From NCBI RefSeq assembly GCF_947495675.1, contig NZ_CANLZX010000024.1, forward strand, positions 1-56,564: DNA of 56,564 nt, read 5' to 3'. The notes under the pieces are model-generated. The model was not told the origin of the DNA. It did no database searches and was given only the letters and a program-made list of their open reading frames with translations. Of the stretch, positions 36,446-44,276 are shown one piece after another. A program made the translations under genes and the position numbers. Source of the stretch: an uncultured Algibacter sp. GTDB lineage: Bacteria; Bacteroidota; Bacteroidia; Flavobacteriales; Flavobacteriaceae. Position 1 is the stretch's first letter, and each line of letters begins with the position of its first letter.

Positions 36446-37708
36446 TTAATTAATTAATTTATATAATCTCCCTTCATAATCTTCATTATCAATATTATGT
36501 TCTTGAAGATGCTTTAATTCTTCTTCTTTACACATAGAAAGCAATTCGTCTCTCCTTTTTAAGGCTTCAAAATTATCTGTTATTGCCAAAAACCATCCTT
36601 TAACATATTCTGAATGAAAAGTTAAATAATGTTTATTTGAAAAAACAAACCCATCAATTGTACGTTGTAAATCATTTATTTTTCCTTCAATACCAGATAC
36701 CTCTTCTTTAATTGGATTTATTTTACTGGTTAACTTAGTAATGTTAATTTCACAATTTTTCACATCCTCTCTTTTTGTTCTTATAAATGATTTAATTTTA
36801 TCAAAATTGTCATATTCTTTCATGATAAAATCAAATACAAGTCCCCAAATAATATAAACTATAAAACCTGCAAAAATGATACCCCAAAACTCTACAGACG
36901 AAAATGCTATTTTTAAATCAAAATTGGGTGAATCTGGAGTTTTTTGAATTTCATAAATTTTATTTTCAATCTGGTAAGCTAATATTGCATCAAAAACAAA
37001 AGTTACTGCAAAAAGAGTTGCAATTTTAAAATATGACGTCCAACTTTTATGCTTTTGAAACATATGTATTAGATAACCTAAACCCATAAAAGCAAATGGT
37101 ATTGTAGCAACAAATACAGCCTCTAACCAACCATCTCTAACTGCCTTTGTCAAAGCATTACCATCAAAAATTGCAGATGTTAAATCGTCTGTTTCAAAGT
37201 TTTTGAAAAAAGCTGAAAAAGAAGCTGAAACATAAAAAACTAACAAGTAAAATGTAATAGGTATCAATACTATTAAACCCAAATAAAATTGAGCTTTTGG
37301 TTTCTTATCAACTTCAAGTCCATATTTTTCAGGTTCTCTTTTAACTTCTACCATATCATTTTTGTAAGTAACGATTTTCTCTTCTTCATTTGCTATAGAT
37401 TCTTCTAATAAGCCTAAAGCTGTTTTGCGTTTTTTGAGTTCCGTTTCATTTTTCCCCTTTTCGTCTATATAAGGGGCTTTCAATTCTCTTTGCAAATTTT
37501 CATTTTCTCTACATTTGCCTTTATAGTCCATATAAACATTCTGCAAACAGGCTTTAAATACCATATGATTTCCTTCTGCTTGTTTAGAAGACCCATAACC
37601 ACTTTCAAAAAAAGTTAGCTTTATTTGTTTAATATCTTCCTCTTTTTCTTTTTCAATCTTTTTAGGCTCGTTATTTTTTAGGGTAAAAATTTTTTTTAGT
37701 GCACTCAT
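36446..37708 (-). CDS. Coiled-coil protein with four TM helices
   Basis: 420 aa. The N-terminal third is charged and coiled-coil-like (about 70-130). Four TM segments follow near 141-168, 190-215, 225-247 and 272-296, then a second coiled coil (about 300-355). No catalytic motif is seen. The layout suggests an inner-membrane scaffold with both coils in the cytoplasm. It lies 2 bp after the TerB-like gene and 5 bp before the vWA-like lipoprotein, so the three are one message. Confidence 0.75.
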   Translation of the reverse strand: MSALKKIFTLKNNEPKKIEKEKEEDIKQIKLTFFESGYGSSKQAEGNHMVFKACLQNVYMDYKGKCRENENLQRELKAPYIDEKGKNETELKKRKTALGLLEESIANEEEKIVTYKNDMVEVKREPEKYGLEVDKKPKAQFYLGLIVLIPITFYLLVFYVSASFSAFFKNFETDDLTSAIFDGNALTKAVRDGWLEAVFVATIPFAFMGLGYLIHMFQKHKSWTSYFKIATLFAVTFVFDAILAYQIENKIYEIQKTPDSPNFDLKIAFSSVEFWGIIFAGFIVYIIWGLVFDFIMKEYDNFDKIKSFIRTKREDVKNCEINITKLTSKINPIKEEVSGIEGKINDLQRTIDGFVFSNKHYLTFHSEYVKGWFLAITDNFEALKRRDELLSMCKEEELKHLQEHNIDNEDYEGRLYKLIN

Positions 37709-37710
37709 AA

Positions 37711-38103
37711 TTATTCCATTATTAAATCAAGTAATTCAGCTTTTGGCAAATTATCTTTGGCGTGTTTTAAAAGAAATTGAGAAAGTTCTTCAATATTTTC
37801 TTCAACAAAACCAAATTTTAAACAATATTTTTTAAGAGTAATTCTTTCGTCTTCTGTGACTACTTCATCAGCCCAAATCATTAAGGCTAAATCATACAAA
37901 TATTCTATTTTTTCTTCAAGTGATTCCGGAATAATTGATTCATGTGAGGGGTTTAATAGGATATGATCTAATTGCTCTTTTGTAAATCCACGATCATTTG
38001 CAAATTTATATAGCATTTGCATTTCAAGTACATCAAAGTTATCATCGGAAAATGCCATTTGATAAAGCCTCAAAAAGTGGCTTTTTAATTCTGTTGATAT
38101 CAT
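37711..38103 (-). CDS. TerB-like protein
   Basis: 130 aa, all helical, with two repeats of the TerB pattern: MAFSDDNFDVLEMQMLYKFA and LALMIWADEVVTEDERITLK. TerB-type domains bind metal and appear in stress and defence modules. The ATG overlaps the stop of the upstream 56-aa gene (ATGA). The next gene starts 2 bp downstream. Confidence 0.8.
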   Translation of the reverse strand: MISTELKSHFLRLYQMAFSDDNFDVLEMQMLYKFANDRGFTKEQLDHILLNPSHESIIPESLEEKIEYLYDLALMIWADEVVTEDERITLKKYCLKFGFVEENIEELSQFLLKHAKDNLPKAELLDLIME

Positions 38104-38270
38104 AAATTATAAGTTAAATACGTTATTATACTTAATAAACAGAATGCTAAAATAAAATTAGCGCATCCATTTTTTTTATTATTTTTAGTGGTATTAACCC
38201 CATTTGACTTGGTGTAATGTCCCCTTACATATGTTCCATCTTTTTTATAATATCCCCTTCTATATGCCAT
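38100..38270 (-). CDS. 56-aa small membrane protein, first gene of the TerB operon
   Basis: Begins at the ATG at 38270 and stops at TGA 38100-38102, sharing ATGA with the TerB-like start. The N-terminus MAYRRGYYKKDGTYVRGHYT has the short KDGTYVRGHY pattern found in many small bacterial proteins, and a single TM segment (ANFILAFCLLSIITYLTY) ends the chain. The tight overlap with TerB is good evidence that it is translated. Confidence 0.7.
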   Translation of the reverse strand: MAYRRGYYKKDGTYVRGHYTKSNGVNTTKNNKKNGCANFILAFCLLSIITYLTYNL

Positions 38271-38586
38271 AAATTATTTTTTTTAAAAGCTGAATAAAAA
38301 AATATAACACATCTTTCTTTTTTAAATTTTAAAATAATCCTATCTGAAAATTATTCTAATTGTTTTATTTATTAGTTTTTACTACATTTTTTTATTTCAA
38401 CTAATCTTTTCTTTGGTATTTATCCAATGATTTAAATATTCATTGGTGTCAAAGCCTACAACATGTTATACCTCCTTTTTCGCCAATTATGAGCTTATCT
38501 GCTGGTAAATACCTTATTCACATGTATTTATTTTTTCTTTTCAATTTTTAACTAATTCAAACATAATTCTAATACACACAAAAAAC

Positions 38587-38602
38587 TTACGGAAACCCGT
38601 AA
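38587..38602. repeat. Hairpin TTACGG-AAAC-CCGTAA
   Basis: 6-bp perfect stem with a 4-nt loop, one of two near-identical copies around the response-regulator terminator; possible protein-binding site. Confidence 0.45.
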
Positions 38603-38631
38603 TACCTTACATTTTTTTAAATGTATTGCAT

Positions 38632-38661
38632 AAAAAAAGCATGCTTAATTAAGCATGCTTT
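38632..38661 (-). terminator. Terminator of the response regulator gene
   Basis: The 26-bp perfect palindrome AAAGCATGCTTAA/TTAAGCATGCTTT is followed on the minus strand by a run of seven T. Confidence 0.8.
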
Positions 38662-38738
38662 GAAATCCCTAAAATGTTTGTTGATAAGATCAGGTATTAA
38701 TAGCCTTACAAACATAAAATACTTTTATATAAATACTT

Positions 38739-38752
38739 TACGGGAAACCGTA
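38739..38752. repeat. Hairpin TACGG-GAAA-CCGTA
   Basis: Second copy of the CGG-N4-CCG hairpin, just past the response-regulator stop codon. Confidence 0.45.
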
Positions 38753-38763
38753 TGCGTGAAAAT

Positions 38764-39429
38764 TTATATAAGGCCTAAATCTTTTACTATAGCCACTAAG
38801 TGAATGGCGTTATTAGCTTTAAACTGAATACGAAGTTTATTTAATCGTTTTTCAATAGAGCTTAAACTACTTGGTGAGATATTATTTTTTTTAAAATAAG
38901 TGCTTATGTCGTCTTGTGATAATCCAAATGATAATTGCTTAAGTAACTTAATATCAAAATCTTCAATCTCTAAATTGTTTTTTGGCCTTAAAGCATTGTT
39001 CACCTCTGGAGATAGGTAAATTTCATTATTTAAAATGGCTTTAATAGCATTGGATAATTCTGTTAAACCTCTTCGGCTTTTGCATACATAAGCTTCTACT
39101 TTATGCTTTTTAATAAGGGTTCTTACTCTTTGAAGTCTATCTTCTACTGAATAAACAATTACCTTTAATTCTGGATATTCTTTTTTTACAGATTCTATAA
39201 GTACTTCTCCTGAAGTAAATCGCTGTTCTCGATAATCTGATTTAAAGGATAAGTCTGTAATTAATAATTCGTAAGGTGCATTGTCTAGTATGGCTTTTTT
39301 AATTTTTAAATAGGCATCATCGCAATACTGAACTTGATCAATTTGTTTGACACCCAAATCGCATAGCGTATTATAAATACCTTTATTTATATCGTCCATG
39401 TCTTCTGAAACCAAAACTTTTTTAAACAT
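38764..39429 (-). CDS. NarL/LuxR-type response regulator
   Basis: 221 aa. The receiver has an acidic pocket (SEDMDD), phospho-acceptor D59 in LLITDLSF and conserved K117 in VCKS. The C-terminal helix-turn-helix region is FGLSQDDISTYFKKNNISPS followed by SIEKRLNKLRIQFKA. It binds DNA when phosphorylated by its cognate kinase, encoded 3 bp upstream on the same strand. Candidate targets are the CGG-N4-CCG palindromes nearby (inference). Confidence 0.9.
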   Translation of the reverse strand: MFKKVLVSEDMDDINKGIYNTLCDLGVKQIDQVQYCDDAYLKIKKAILDNAPYELLITDLSFKSDYREQRFTSGEVLIESVKKEYPELKVIVYSVEDRLQRVRTLIKKHKVEAYVCKSRRGLTELSNAIKAILNNEIYLSPEVNNALRPKNNLEIEDFDIKLLKQLSFGLSQDDISTYFKKNNISPSSLSSIEKRLNKLRIQFKANNAIHLVAIVKDLGLI

Positions 39430-39432
39430 AAC

Positions 39433-41118
39433 TTACATCGTGATTTTTACTTTAAATCCTTTATCAATCTCTGATTCAAAAGTAATAGTTCCGTTTAGTG
39501 ATACGATACGGTTTTCCGCATTTTGGAGTCCGTTATGTTTTTTTATGGGGCATCCTACGCCATTATCATTGTAATTAATGTGTATGTTATCTTTTAATTT
39601 TTCAAACTTTAACACAACAATTGTGGCTTTACTGTGCTTTTTCATATTGGTCATTAATTCTTGAAGCACCCTATAAATGGCCGTTTTTTTTAAATCATTT
39701 ACTTGGCTCCAGTTTAGTTGATTTAGCCCTTTAGTAATAACCGTTACCTTATTGGAATGAAAGGATTGCAATAAATCATCGAGTAACTCATTAAAATTTT
39801 CAGTTAAATCTATAATGCCACTTTCTTTGGAAATGTCTCTTGTTTTTGAATAAATTAATTCTAAATCATCTAAAACATGTTCGTTTTTGGTGTCTTTACT
39901 TTGAAGCTTATTCATAACGTGGTAAATATCATTTGCTACCTCATCATGCACTTTTTTTGAAATGCGGGTTTCTGTATTATAAACCTGTTGAATATTTTCT
40001 TTTTTATGCTTAATTTTTAATATAAAATATATACCAATAGAACTAATAAACAGTAAACAACCTATTAGCATATAAGTCAATTTAAATCTTTTTTGTTTTT
40101 CAAAATCTAGCTCTACGCCTTTAATTTCAAGTTCTTTATCGCTAATGATTCGATCCTTTTCAGCGATATTATATTTAATAGCAGCATACTCATTTTCCCT
40201 TAATAACTTGGCCTTATTAATTTGATTATTAATGGATATATATTTATTTATACTTGGTTGATTTTCTAATTTTAATTTTAACCCTAAAGCTTCTAATTGA
40301 TATGAAGGGCTATTAATAGAATCTGACATCACTTGAGCTAAATTGGCGTACTTTAGAGCCTTACTCCTATTTCCTTGATCGGAATAGAATTTAGACAAAT
40401 GTCTATAGCTTGAAAAAAGACCTGTTAAATCCTGATAATTACTTCTAATACTTAACGCTAATTGCATATTATTTAAACCACTTAAATCGCCGTTTTTAGT
40501 TTGATAATAACCATAATTATCAAAATAATGTGCTTTAATGCTAACCTTATCAATATTAAAAGCACTATCATAATATTTTTTTAAGATTGATACAGCTTTT
40601 TTGTAGTCTTTTTTATCAGCATGAATATTAGCGACATTTAATATGATTGCTATTTTAGCATTAATATCCACATTTAGTTTAAGTGCTTCATCATAAAATC
40701 GAAAGGCATTATCAAAATCTTCTAAGTTTCTATAAATCATCCCCAACTGATTGGTAAGTCTTTGTCTAGCTGCTAAGGTTCCAGTATTATTTTTTAATTG
40801 ATCTAATAGACTTAAAGCTTTAATAGTATTGGCTTCACTTTCATAAAACAACCCCATTTTAAACTGGCCTAAAGAAATTAATTCAGTATAGTATGAAGCC
40901 TTGATAACATTTGTATTTTCCTCAGCTATTTTTGCTTTATACTCAAAGAATTCAAAAGCTTTTGCCGTTGCCTTTGCATCTCTAACTTCTGTTATAGATT
41001 TTTTATAAAATGAAGTGCTGTCTTTTAAATTTTGTGATACTAACGACATATTACATATTGAAATAATATTAATAAGTATAACACATAAAAAGAGGCATGA
41101 ATTTTCAAATATTTTCAT
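39433..41118 (-). CDS. TPR-containing sensor histidine kinase
   Basis: 561 aa. An N-terminal signal or TM stretch (8-25) is followed by TPR-like helical repeats (about 50-280), a coiled coil, a TM helix (346-368), an HisKA_3-type H box with H391 in KKVHDEVAND, N box N491, G1 DNGVG (518-522) and G2 NGLQNAENR (529-537). The TPR domain should sit outside the inner membrane and could bind a peptide. It is paired with the response regulator 3 bp downstream. Its start codon lies inside a terminator-like hairpin. Confidence 0.92.
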   Translation of the reverse strand: MKIFENSCLFLCVILINIISICNMSLVSQNLKDSTSFYKKSITEVRDAKATAKAFEFFEYKAKIAEENTNVIKASYYTELISLGQFKMGLFYESEANTIKALSLLDQLKNNTGTLAARQRLTNQLGMIYRNLEDFDNAFRFYDEALKLNVDINAKIAIILNVANIHADKKDYKKAVSILKKYYDSAFNIDKVSIKAHYFDNYGYYQTKNGDLSGLNNMQLALSIRSNYQDLTGLFSSYRHLSKFYSDQGNRSKALKYANLAQVMSDSINSPSYQLEALGLKLKLENQPSINKYISINNQINKAKLLRENEYAAIKYNIAEKDRIISDKELEIKGVELDFEKQKRFKLTYMLIGCLLFISSIGIYFILKIKHKKENIQQVYNTETRISKKVHDEVANDIYHVMNKLQSKDTKNEHVLDDLELIYSKTRDISKESGIIDLTENFNELLDDLLQSFHSNKVTVITKGLNQLNWSQVNDLKKTAIYRVLQELMTNMKKHSKATIVVLKFEKLKDNIHINYNDNGVGCPIKKHNGLQNAENRIVSLNGTITFESEIDKGFKVKITM

Positions 41119-41124
41119 GCCTCT
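41091..41124 (-). terminator. Terminator-like hairpin overlapping the kinase start codon
   Basis: On the minus strand, AGAGGCATGA and TCATGCCTCT form a 10-bp stem (14-nt loop) followed by TTTTTA. The kinase ATG (41116-41118) is in the first arm. It lies 27 bp after the lipopeptide stop and may act as an attenuator. Confidence 0.7.
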
Positions 41125-41151
41125 AAAATAACAACAATTTTTTAGTTAATA

Positions 41152-41307
41152 TTAATCACCATTTTCAGAAGATGGTGGTGGAATAGGAACATCGTCTCCA
41201 CAACATTCAACTGTTGCTTGAGCACCATCTGAAACTGCGTTAGGTGTGCATGAAAACATTCCCATATTGAGGAAAACCGTAAGTGTAATTAAAATTATTT
41301 TTTTCAT
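41152..41307 (-). CDS. 51-aa Cys-containing lipopeptide upstream of the kinase
   Basis: Starts at the ATG at 41307. The signal peptide MKKIILITLTVFLNMGMFSC ends in a lipobox-like FSC, then the mature end has a Cys-Cys pair and a proline run (VECCGDDVPIPPPSSENGD). It ends 33 bp before the sensor kinase on the same strand. The size, export signal and position make it a candidate ligand or co-factor for the TPR sensor (inference). It is shorter than usual gene-calling cut-offs. Confidence 0.7.
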   Translation of the reverse strand: MKKIILITLTVFLNMGMFSCTPNAVSDGAQATVECCGDDVPIPPPSSENGD

Positions 41308-41663
41308 TTTGTATATTTAAAATTGAACACTAGTGTTGCTGTCCGAGTTTTTCTCAGATGTATTTATACTTGCAACACGCTTTAATGTGAAGACGTCTCT
41401 TCGAGCTGGGAAGTTTGGAGTACTTTAGTAAGGGTATATAATTTACTTCCCAGAAATTTATATAACCTTACCTTAGTAATCCTTTAATTAAATTGATTGT
41501 ATTTGTAACCCTAACAAGAGCTATTAGTAAATCAATTATGAAGCAAATAAAGTAAGGTATACTTGAAAAGAAGAGAAAGTAAATGGAAATAATATGGAAA
41601 AGAATTTCCTTATATTTTCCATCAAAATTTGTAGATTTATAAAGTGAATTTAATATACTATTA
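41308..41663. promoter_or_regulatory. Divergent control region rich in palindromes
   Basis: Between the lipopeptide gene and the membrane protein. It contains AACACTAGTGTT (41326-41337), 19 bp before the lipopeptide ATG. Two interlocking inverted repeats, CTGGGAAGT/ACTTCCCAG (41406-41453) and GTAAGGGTATATAA/TTATATAACCTTAC (41428-41471, one mismatch), follow. The layout suggests one or more regulator sites. Confidence 0.55.
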
Positions 41664-42350
41664 ATGTATAAAGAAGTAGTAAAACAAGCCTTTGATAAGG
41701 CTAAACATGATATTCCGGGAAGAAGTAATAAGACCAATCGGTCTGAACATATTTCGAATATTTTATTAGAAGATTACAAGTATCAAATTAGTAGTCGGAC
41801 ATTACGTAACCTCTATGATGATTCCGTTAAAAAAAACGATAAAGAAGATATTTCTATTAATTCAAATTATATCCAAAAATTATGCTTGTATTTAGGTTTT
41901 GAAAATTACAATGAATTCCTAAAAGAATATCCTAATGATTTGGTAGGATCAAATGACCAAAAACTATTAGCAATTATCAAAAAAAATAAGGCTACTTTAA
42001 TTATAAGTGTACTAACTATTATTATTGTTTTATCTGTAACAACATTTAATAAACAGCGTTGGATGATTTGGGATGATATACAATATATTGAAGTTGATTT
42101 TGATGCTGAAAAATACTCGTTATCACAGCTTAAAATTTACAATCAGGATCACATTGATAATTTTAAAAGAGTTATACCAGATTGTCAAACAGAGTTTTTT
42201 AATAATGATGGTGCTGTAAATATATGGTATGGAAAAAACAACTCTGGAGAATTAGAATATTTTACATCTATCGCTAAACATCCAGAAACAAATAAAACAC
42301 TTAGAGAAATTTCAGATTACATGATAAAAAAATACATCTGCAAAGAATAA
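41664..42350 (+). CDS. Membrane-anchored protein with N-terminal helical domain
   Basis: 228 aa. The N-terminal ~100 residues are helical and charged (SEHISNILLEDYKYQISSRT, YIQKLCLYLGFENYNEFL), one TM helix follows (about 106-126), and the C-terminal part is a small alpha/beta domain (WDDIQYIEVDFDAEKYSLS...IWYGKNNSGELEYF). This three-part build is familiar from flavobacterial proteins of unknown role and could be a membrane-bound regulator. It is divergent from the lipopeptide-kinase-regulator genes and shares their palindromic control region. Confidence 0.7.
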   Translation: MYKEVVKQAFDKAKHDIPGRSNKTNRSEHISNILLEDYKYQISSRTLRNLYDDSVKKNDKEDISINSNYIQKLCLYLGFENYNEFLKEYPNDLVGSNDQKLLAIIKKNKATLIISVLTIIIVLSVTTFNKQRWMIWDDIQYIEVDFDAEKYSLSQLKIYNQDHIDNFKRVIPDCQTEFFNNDGAVNIWYGKNNSGELEYFTSIAKHPETNKTLREISDYMIKKYICKE

Positions 42351-42450
42351 AAGATTTTTAAAATTTAGTAATATTTATTTAGGGTGTTTATTCTAGAAAA
42401 AAATATAATAAATAAATCTCTACAAACCATGATATTAAAAATGAGAAAAA

Positions 42451-42552
42451 CTACATTTTATCATCTGGTTTTGTATCAGAATTAGAACTAAAAATAACAA
42501 GAAAAATATTTATTAGAAGTAGTATTATAATTATGATTACAAAAATTTTCAT
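42451..42552 (-). CDS. Possible 33-aa membrane peptide
   Basis: From the ATG at 42552: a run of Ile/Leu/Val (MKIFVIIIIILLLINIFLVI) forms one TM helix, and a short polar tail follows. AT-rich DNA makes such frames easily, so this is weak without expression data. Confidence 0.3.
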   Translation of the reverse strand: MKIFVIIIIILLLINIFLVIFSSNSDTKPDDKM

Positions 42553-42714
42553 ATAACAAATGAGAGAATAAGTATTTATATTTTTTAAATTTTGTAAACA
42601 TTTTTAGATGCTGAAAAAATACCAACAAAAGAATATATTAAATAACCACGCAGGAGGTGTTAGAAATTATAAATATGCATTAAGTATAATGCCATACATA
42701 TAATTTTATAAAGC

Positions 42715-42763
42715 CAATAGCCCACGTATAAAACACCGTTTTAATAAGATAAATGGGCTATTG
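42715..42763 (-). terminator. Possible terminator of rhaT
   Basis: 10-bp inverted repeat CAATAGCCCA/TGGGCTATTG with a 29-nt loop that itself contains a smaller stem, 18 bp after the rhaT stop. The T run is weak. Confidence 0.5.
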
Positions 42764-42780
42764 AATTACAAATTTTTACA

Positions 42781-43833
42781 TTAAATAGAATTACCAATTC
42801 CAACCAAAACAACAGATAAAAGAATCACTATAATTCCGGCTGTAATGGTATATTTGGTTTTTTTAGCAACACCTTTCCATTCTTTACGGTAAATACCCCA
42901 AAAGTTTGCTGTTAGGATAATAGTAGACATATGCAAAATCCATGAACTTGCACCACTACCTAATTTACTTTCACCCATTCCGTAAAAAAAGAATTGTAAA
43001 AACCATATGGTTCCTGCCAATGCAGAGAATATAATATTGTTACGAATTGGTGTACTTTTATTAGTAAAATCTTTATAAGATTTGTTTTTAATACTTAATA
43101 TGGTTGTCCAAACTAAATTGGTAACTAAACCACCCCAAAGAATAACAACAAAAGTAACATTATTAGCAAATAAATGATCGTAACCTGCTTCTACAGCGGC
43201 ATCTGCTAAAGGTTTACCAGCTTCAATTCCAAAACTAAAAAAAGAACTTAAAATACCAGAAAGCACAGCTACAATTAACCCTTTTACTAGATTAAATTCT
43301 AATACACTTTCCTTTTTTTGTTCATCTGTTAGCTCATTTTCTTTCATAATTCCGGCTTTCCCAGAAAGACCAATACCAATTAAACAGACTAAAACACCTA
43401 GTAAAACTAATTGACCACCAGAAGACCCTAACATATCTGTAAAAGACACCTTTCCTGCCTCTGGATAAAAATTATAGTATATAGAAGGTACAACAGCTCC
43501 AAATGCAGCACAAAACCCTAAAACTACCGAATTACCTAAAGACATACCTAAATAGCGAACACCAAGCCCATAGGATAATCCGCCTACGCCCCATAATAAC
43601 CCCATTAAAAAGGTAAAACCAACAATAGTACTAGAACCCGCAGAAATAATATCCATAAATCCTGGAACGGTTAAATAGGCCGCTAAGGGTGGTACAATCA
43701 ACCACGACATTAAACCACCAACCATCCAATAGCTTTCCCATGCCCAACCTTTAACTTTGTTAAAAGGCATATAAAAACTCCCCGAGGCAACCCCTCCTAA
43801 TGAATGAAATAATACTCCTAATATTGCTTGCAT
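42781..43833 (-). CDS. rhaT: L-rhamnose/proton symporter
   Basis: 350 aa with ten predicted TM helices. The RhaT family N-terminus MQAILGVLFHSLGGVASGSF is present, with conserved blocks KGWAWESYWMVGGLMSW, GLSYGLGVRYLGMSLGNS and GMGESKLGSGASSWILHMS. It imports L-rhamnose across the inner membrane with H+. It is transcribed away from lutA. Motif copies ending in CAGGATAG lie upstream, linking it to the catabolic operon. Confidence 0.93.
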   Translation of the reverse strand: MQAILGVLFHSLGGVASGSFYMPFNKVKGWAWESYWMVGGLMSWLIVPPLAAYLTVPGFMDIISAGSSTIVGFTFLMGLLWGVGGLSYGLGVRYLGMSLGNSVVLGFCAAFGAVVPSIYYNFYPEAGKVSFTDMLGSSGGQLVLLGVLVCLIGIGLSGKAGIMKENELTDEQKKESVLEFNLVKGLIVAVLSGILSSFFSFGIEAGKPLADAAVEAGYDHLFANNVTFVVILWGGLVTNLVWTTILSIKNKSYKDFTNKSTPIRNNIIFSALAGTIWFLQFFFYGMGESKLGSGASSWILHMSTIILTANFWGIYRKEWKGVAKKTKYTITAGIIVILLSVVLVGIGNSI

Positions 43834-44060
43834 AATTTTGTGTTTAGTTTTTTAACAAATTCTTAAATATCGCATATTTAATTATTTCACTAGTTTATCA
43901 ATTTTATTTACAACATGCTATTTAGCAATGGTATGAAGTAACTAAAGTACTTGCTTATAATATTTATAAGTAGAATGCTTTATCCTGTTTATAATAAGCA
44001 ACGCTTATTCGTGAAATATTAAAAATATTTGATACGAAAATAAACTTTGAAGATTAAGAC

Positions 44061-44080
44061 TCTATCCTGTACTGTATGGT
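44061..44080 (-). promoter_or_regulatory. Putative operator facing rhaT
   Basis: On the minus strand ACCATACAGTACAGGATAGA. It matches the copy before the aldolase gene at 17 of 20 positions. Confidence 0.6.
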
Positions 44081-44190
44081 TATATTAAAAGTTGAAAAAT
44101 CTAGTGCTAATTTAAAATCTTTTTCAAAAATTTATCAATTAATGATACTTTAAATACTTAGAAAAAACTAATCTAGAAAACTAACGTATC

Positions 44191-44210
44191 TCAGGAGAGA
44201 GCAGGATAGC
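44191..44210 (+). promoter_or_regulatory. Putative operator facing lutA
   Basis: TCAGGAGAGAGCAGGATAGC, 67 bp before the lutA ATG. It matches the copy before gntR closely (CAGGAnAGnGCAGGAT). Confidence 0.6.
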
Positions 44211-44276
44211 TAGTTTTTAATAATAGTCTATTTTTATCATAGTTTATAAAAGATTAAAAAATTAATTAAAATATAG

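Larger units (their letters stand above)
38271..38763. other. Intergenic region between the TerB operon and the two-component genes
   Basis: About 490 bp, very AT-rich. It holds an inverted repeat CCAATGA/TCATTGG (38424-38446), the response-regulator terminator, and two CGG-N4-CCG hairpins described separately. No further gene is supported. Confidence 0.6.
42351..42780. other. Intergenic region after the membrane protein gene
   Basis: About 430 bp of AT-rich DNA holding one possible 33-aa membrane peptide frame (42451-42552) and the rhaT terminator. Nothing else is seen. Confidence 0.5.
43834..44276. promoter_or_regulatory. Divergent rhaT / lutA control region
   Basis: About 440 bp without a gene. 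It holds three copies of the CAGGATA core: 43981-43987 and 44063-44069 on the minus strand, and 44202-44208 on the plus strand. Two of them are part of the longer shared motif listed separately. Confidence 0.6.

Noticed and set aside
38621..38803. 60-aa frame on the plus strand
   Set aside because: Runs through the response-regulator terminator and its gene end; no motif.
41468..41737. 89-aa hydrophobic frame on the minus strand
   Set aside because: Overlaps the start of the membrane-anchored protein and the palindromic control region; hydrophobic by base composition only.
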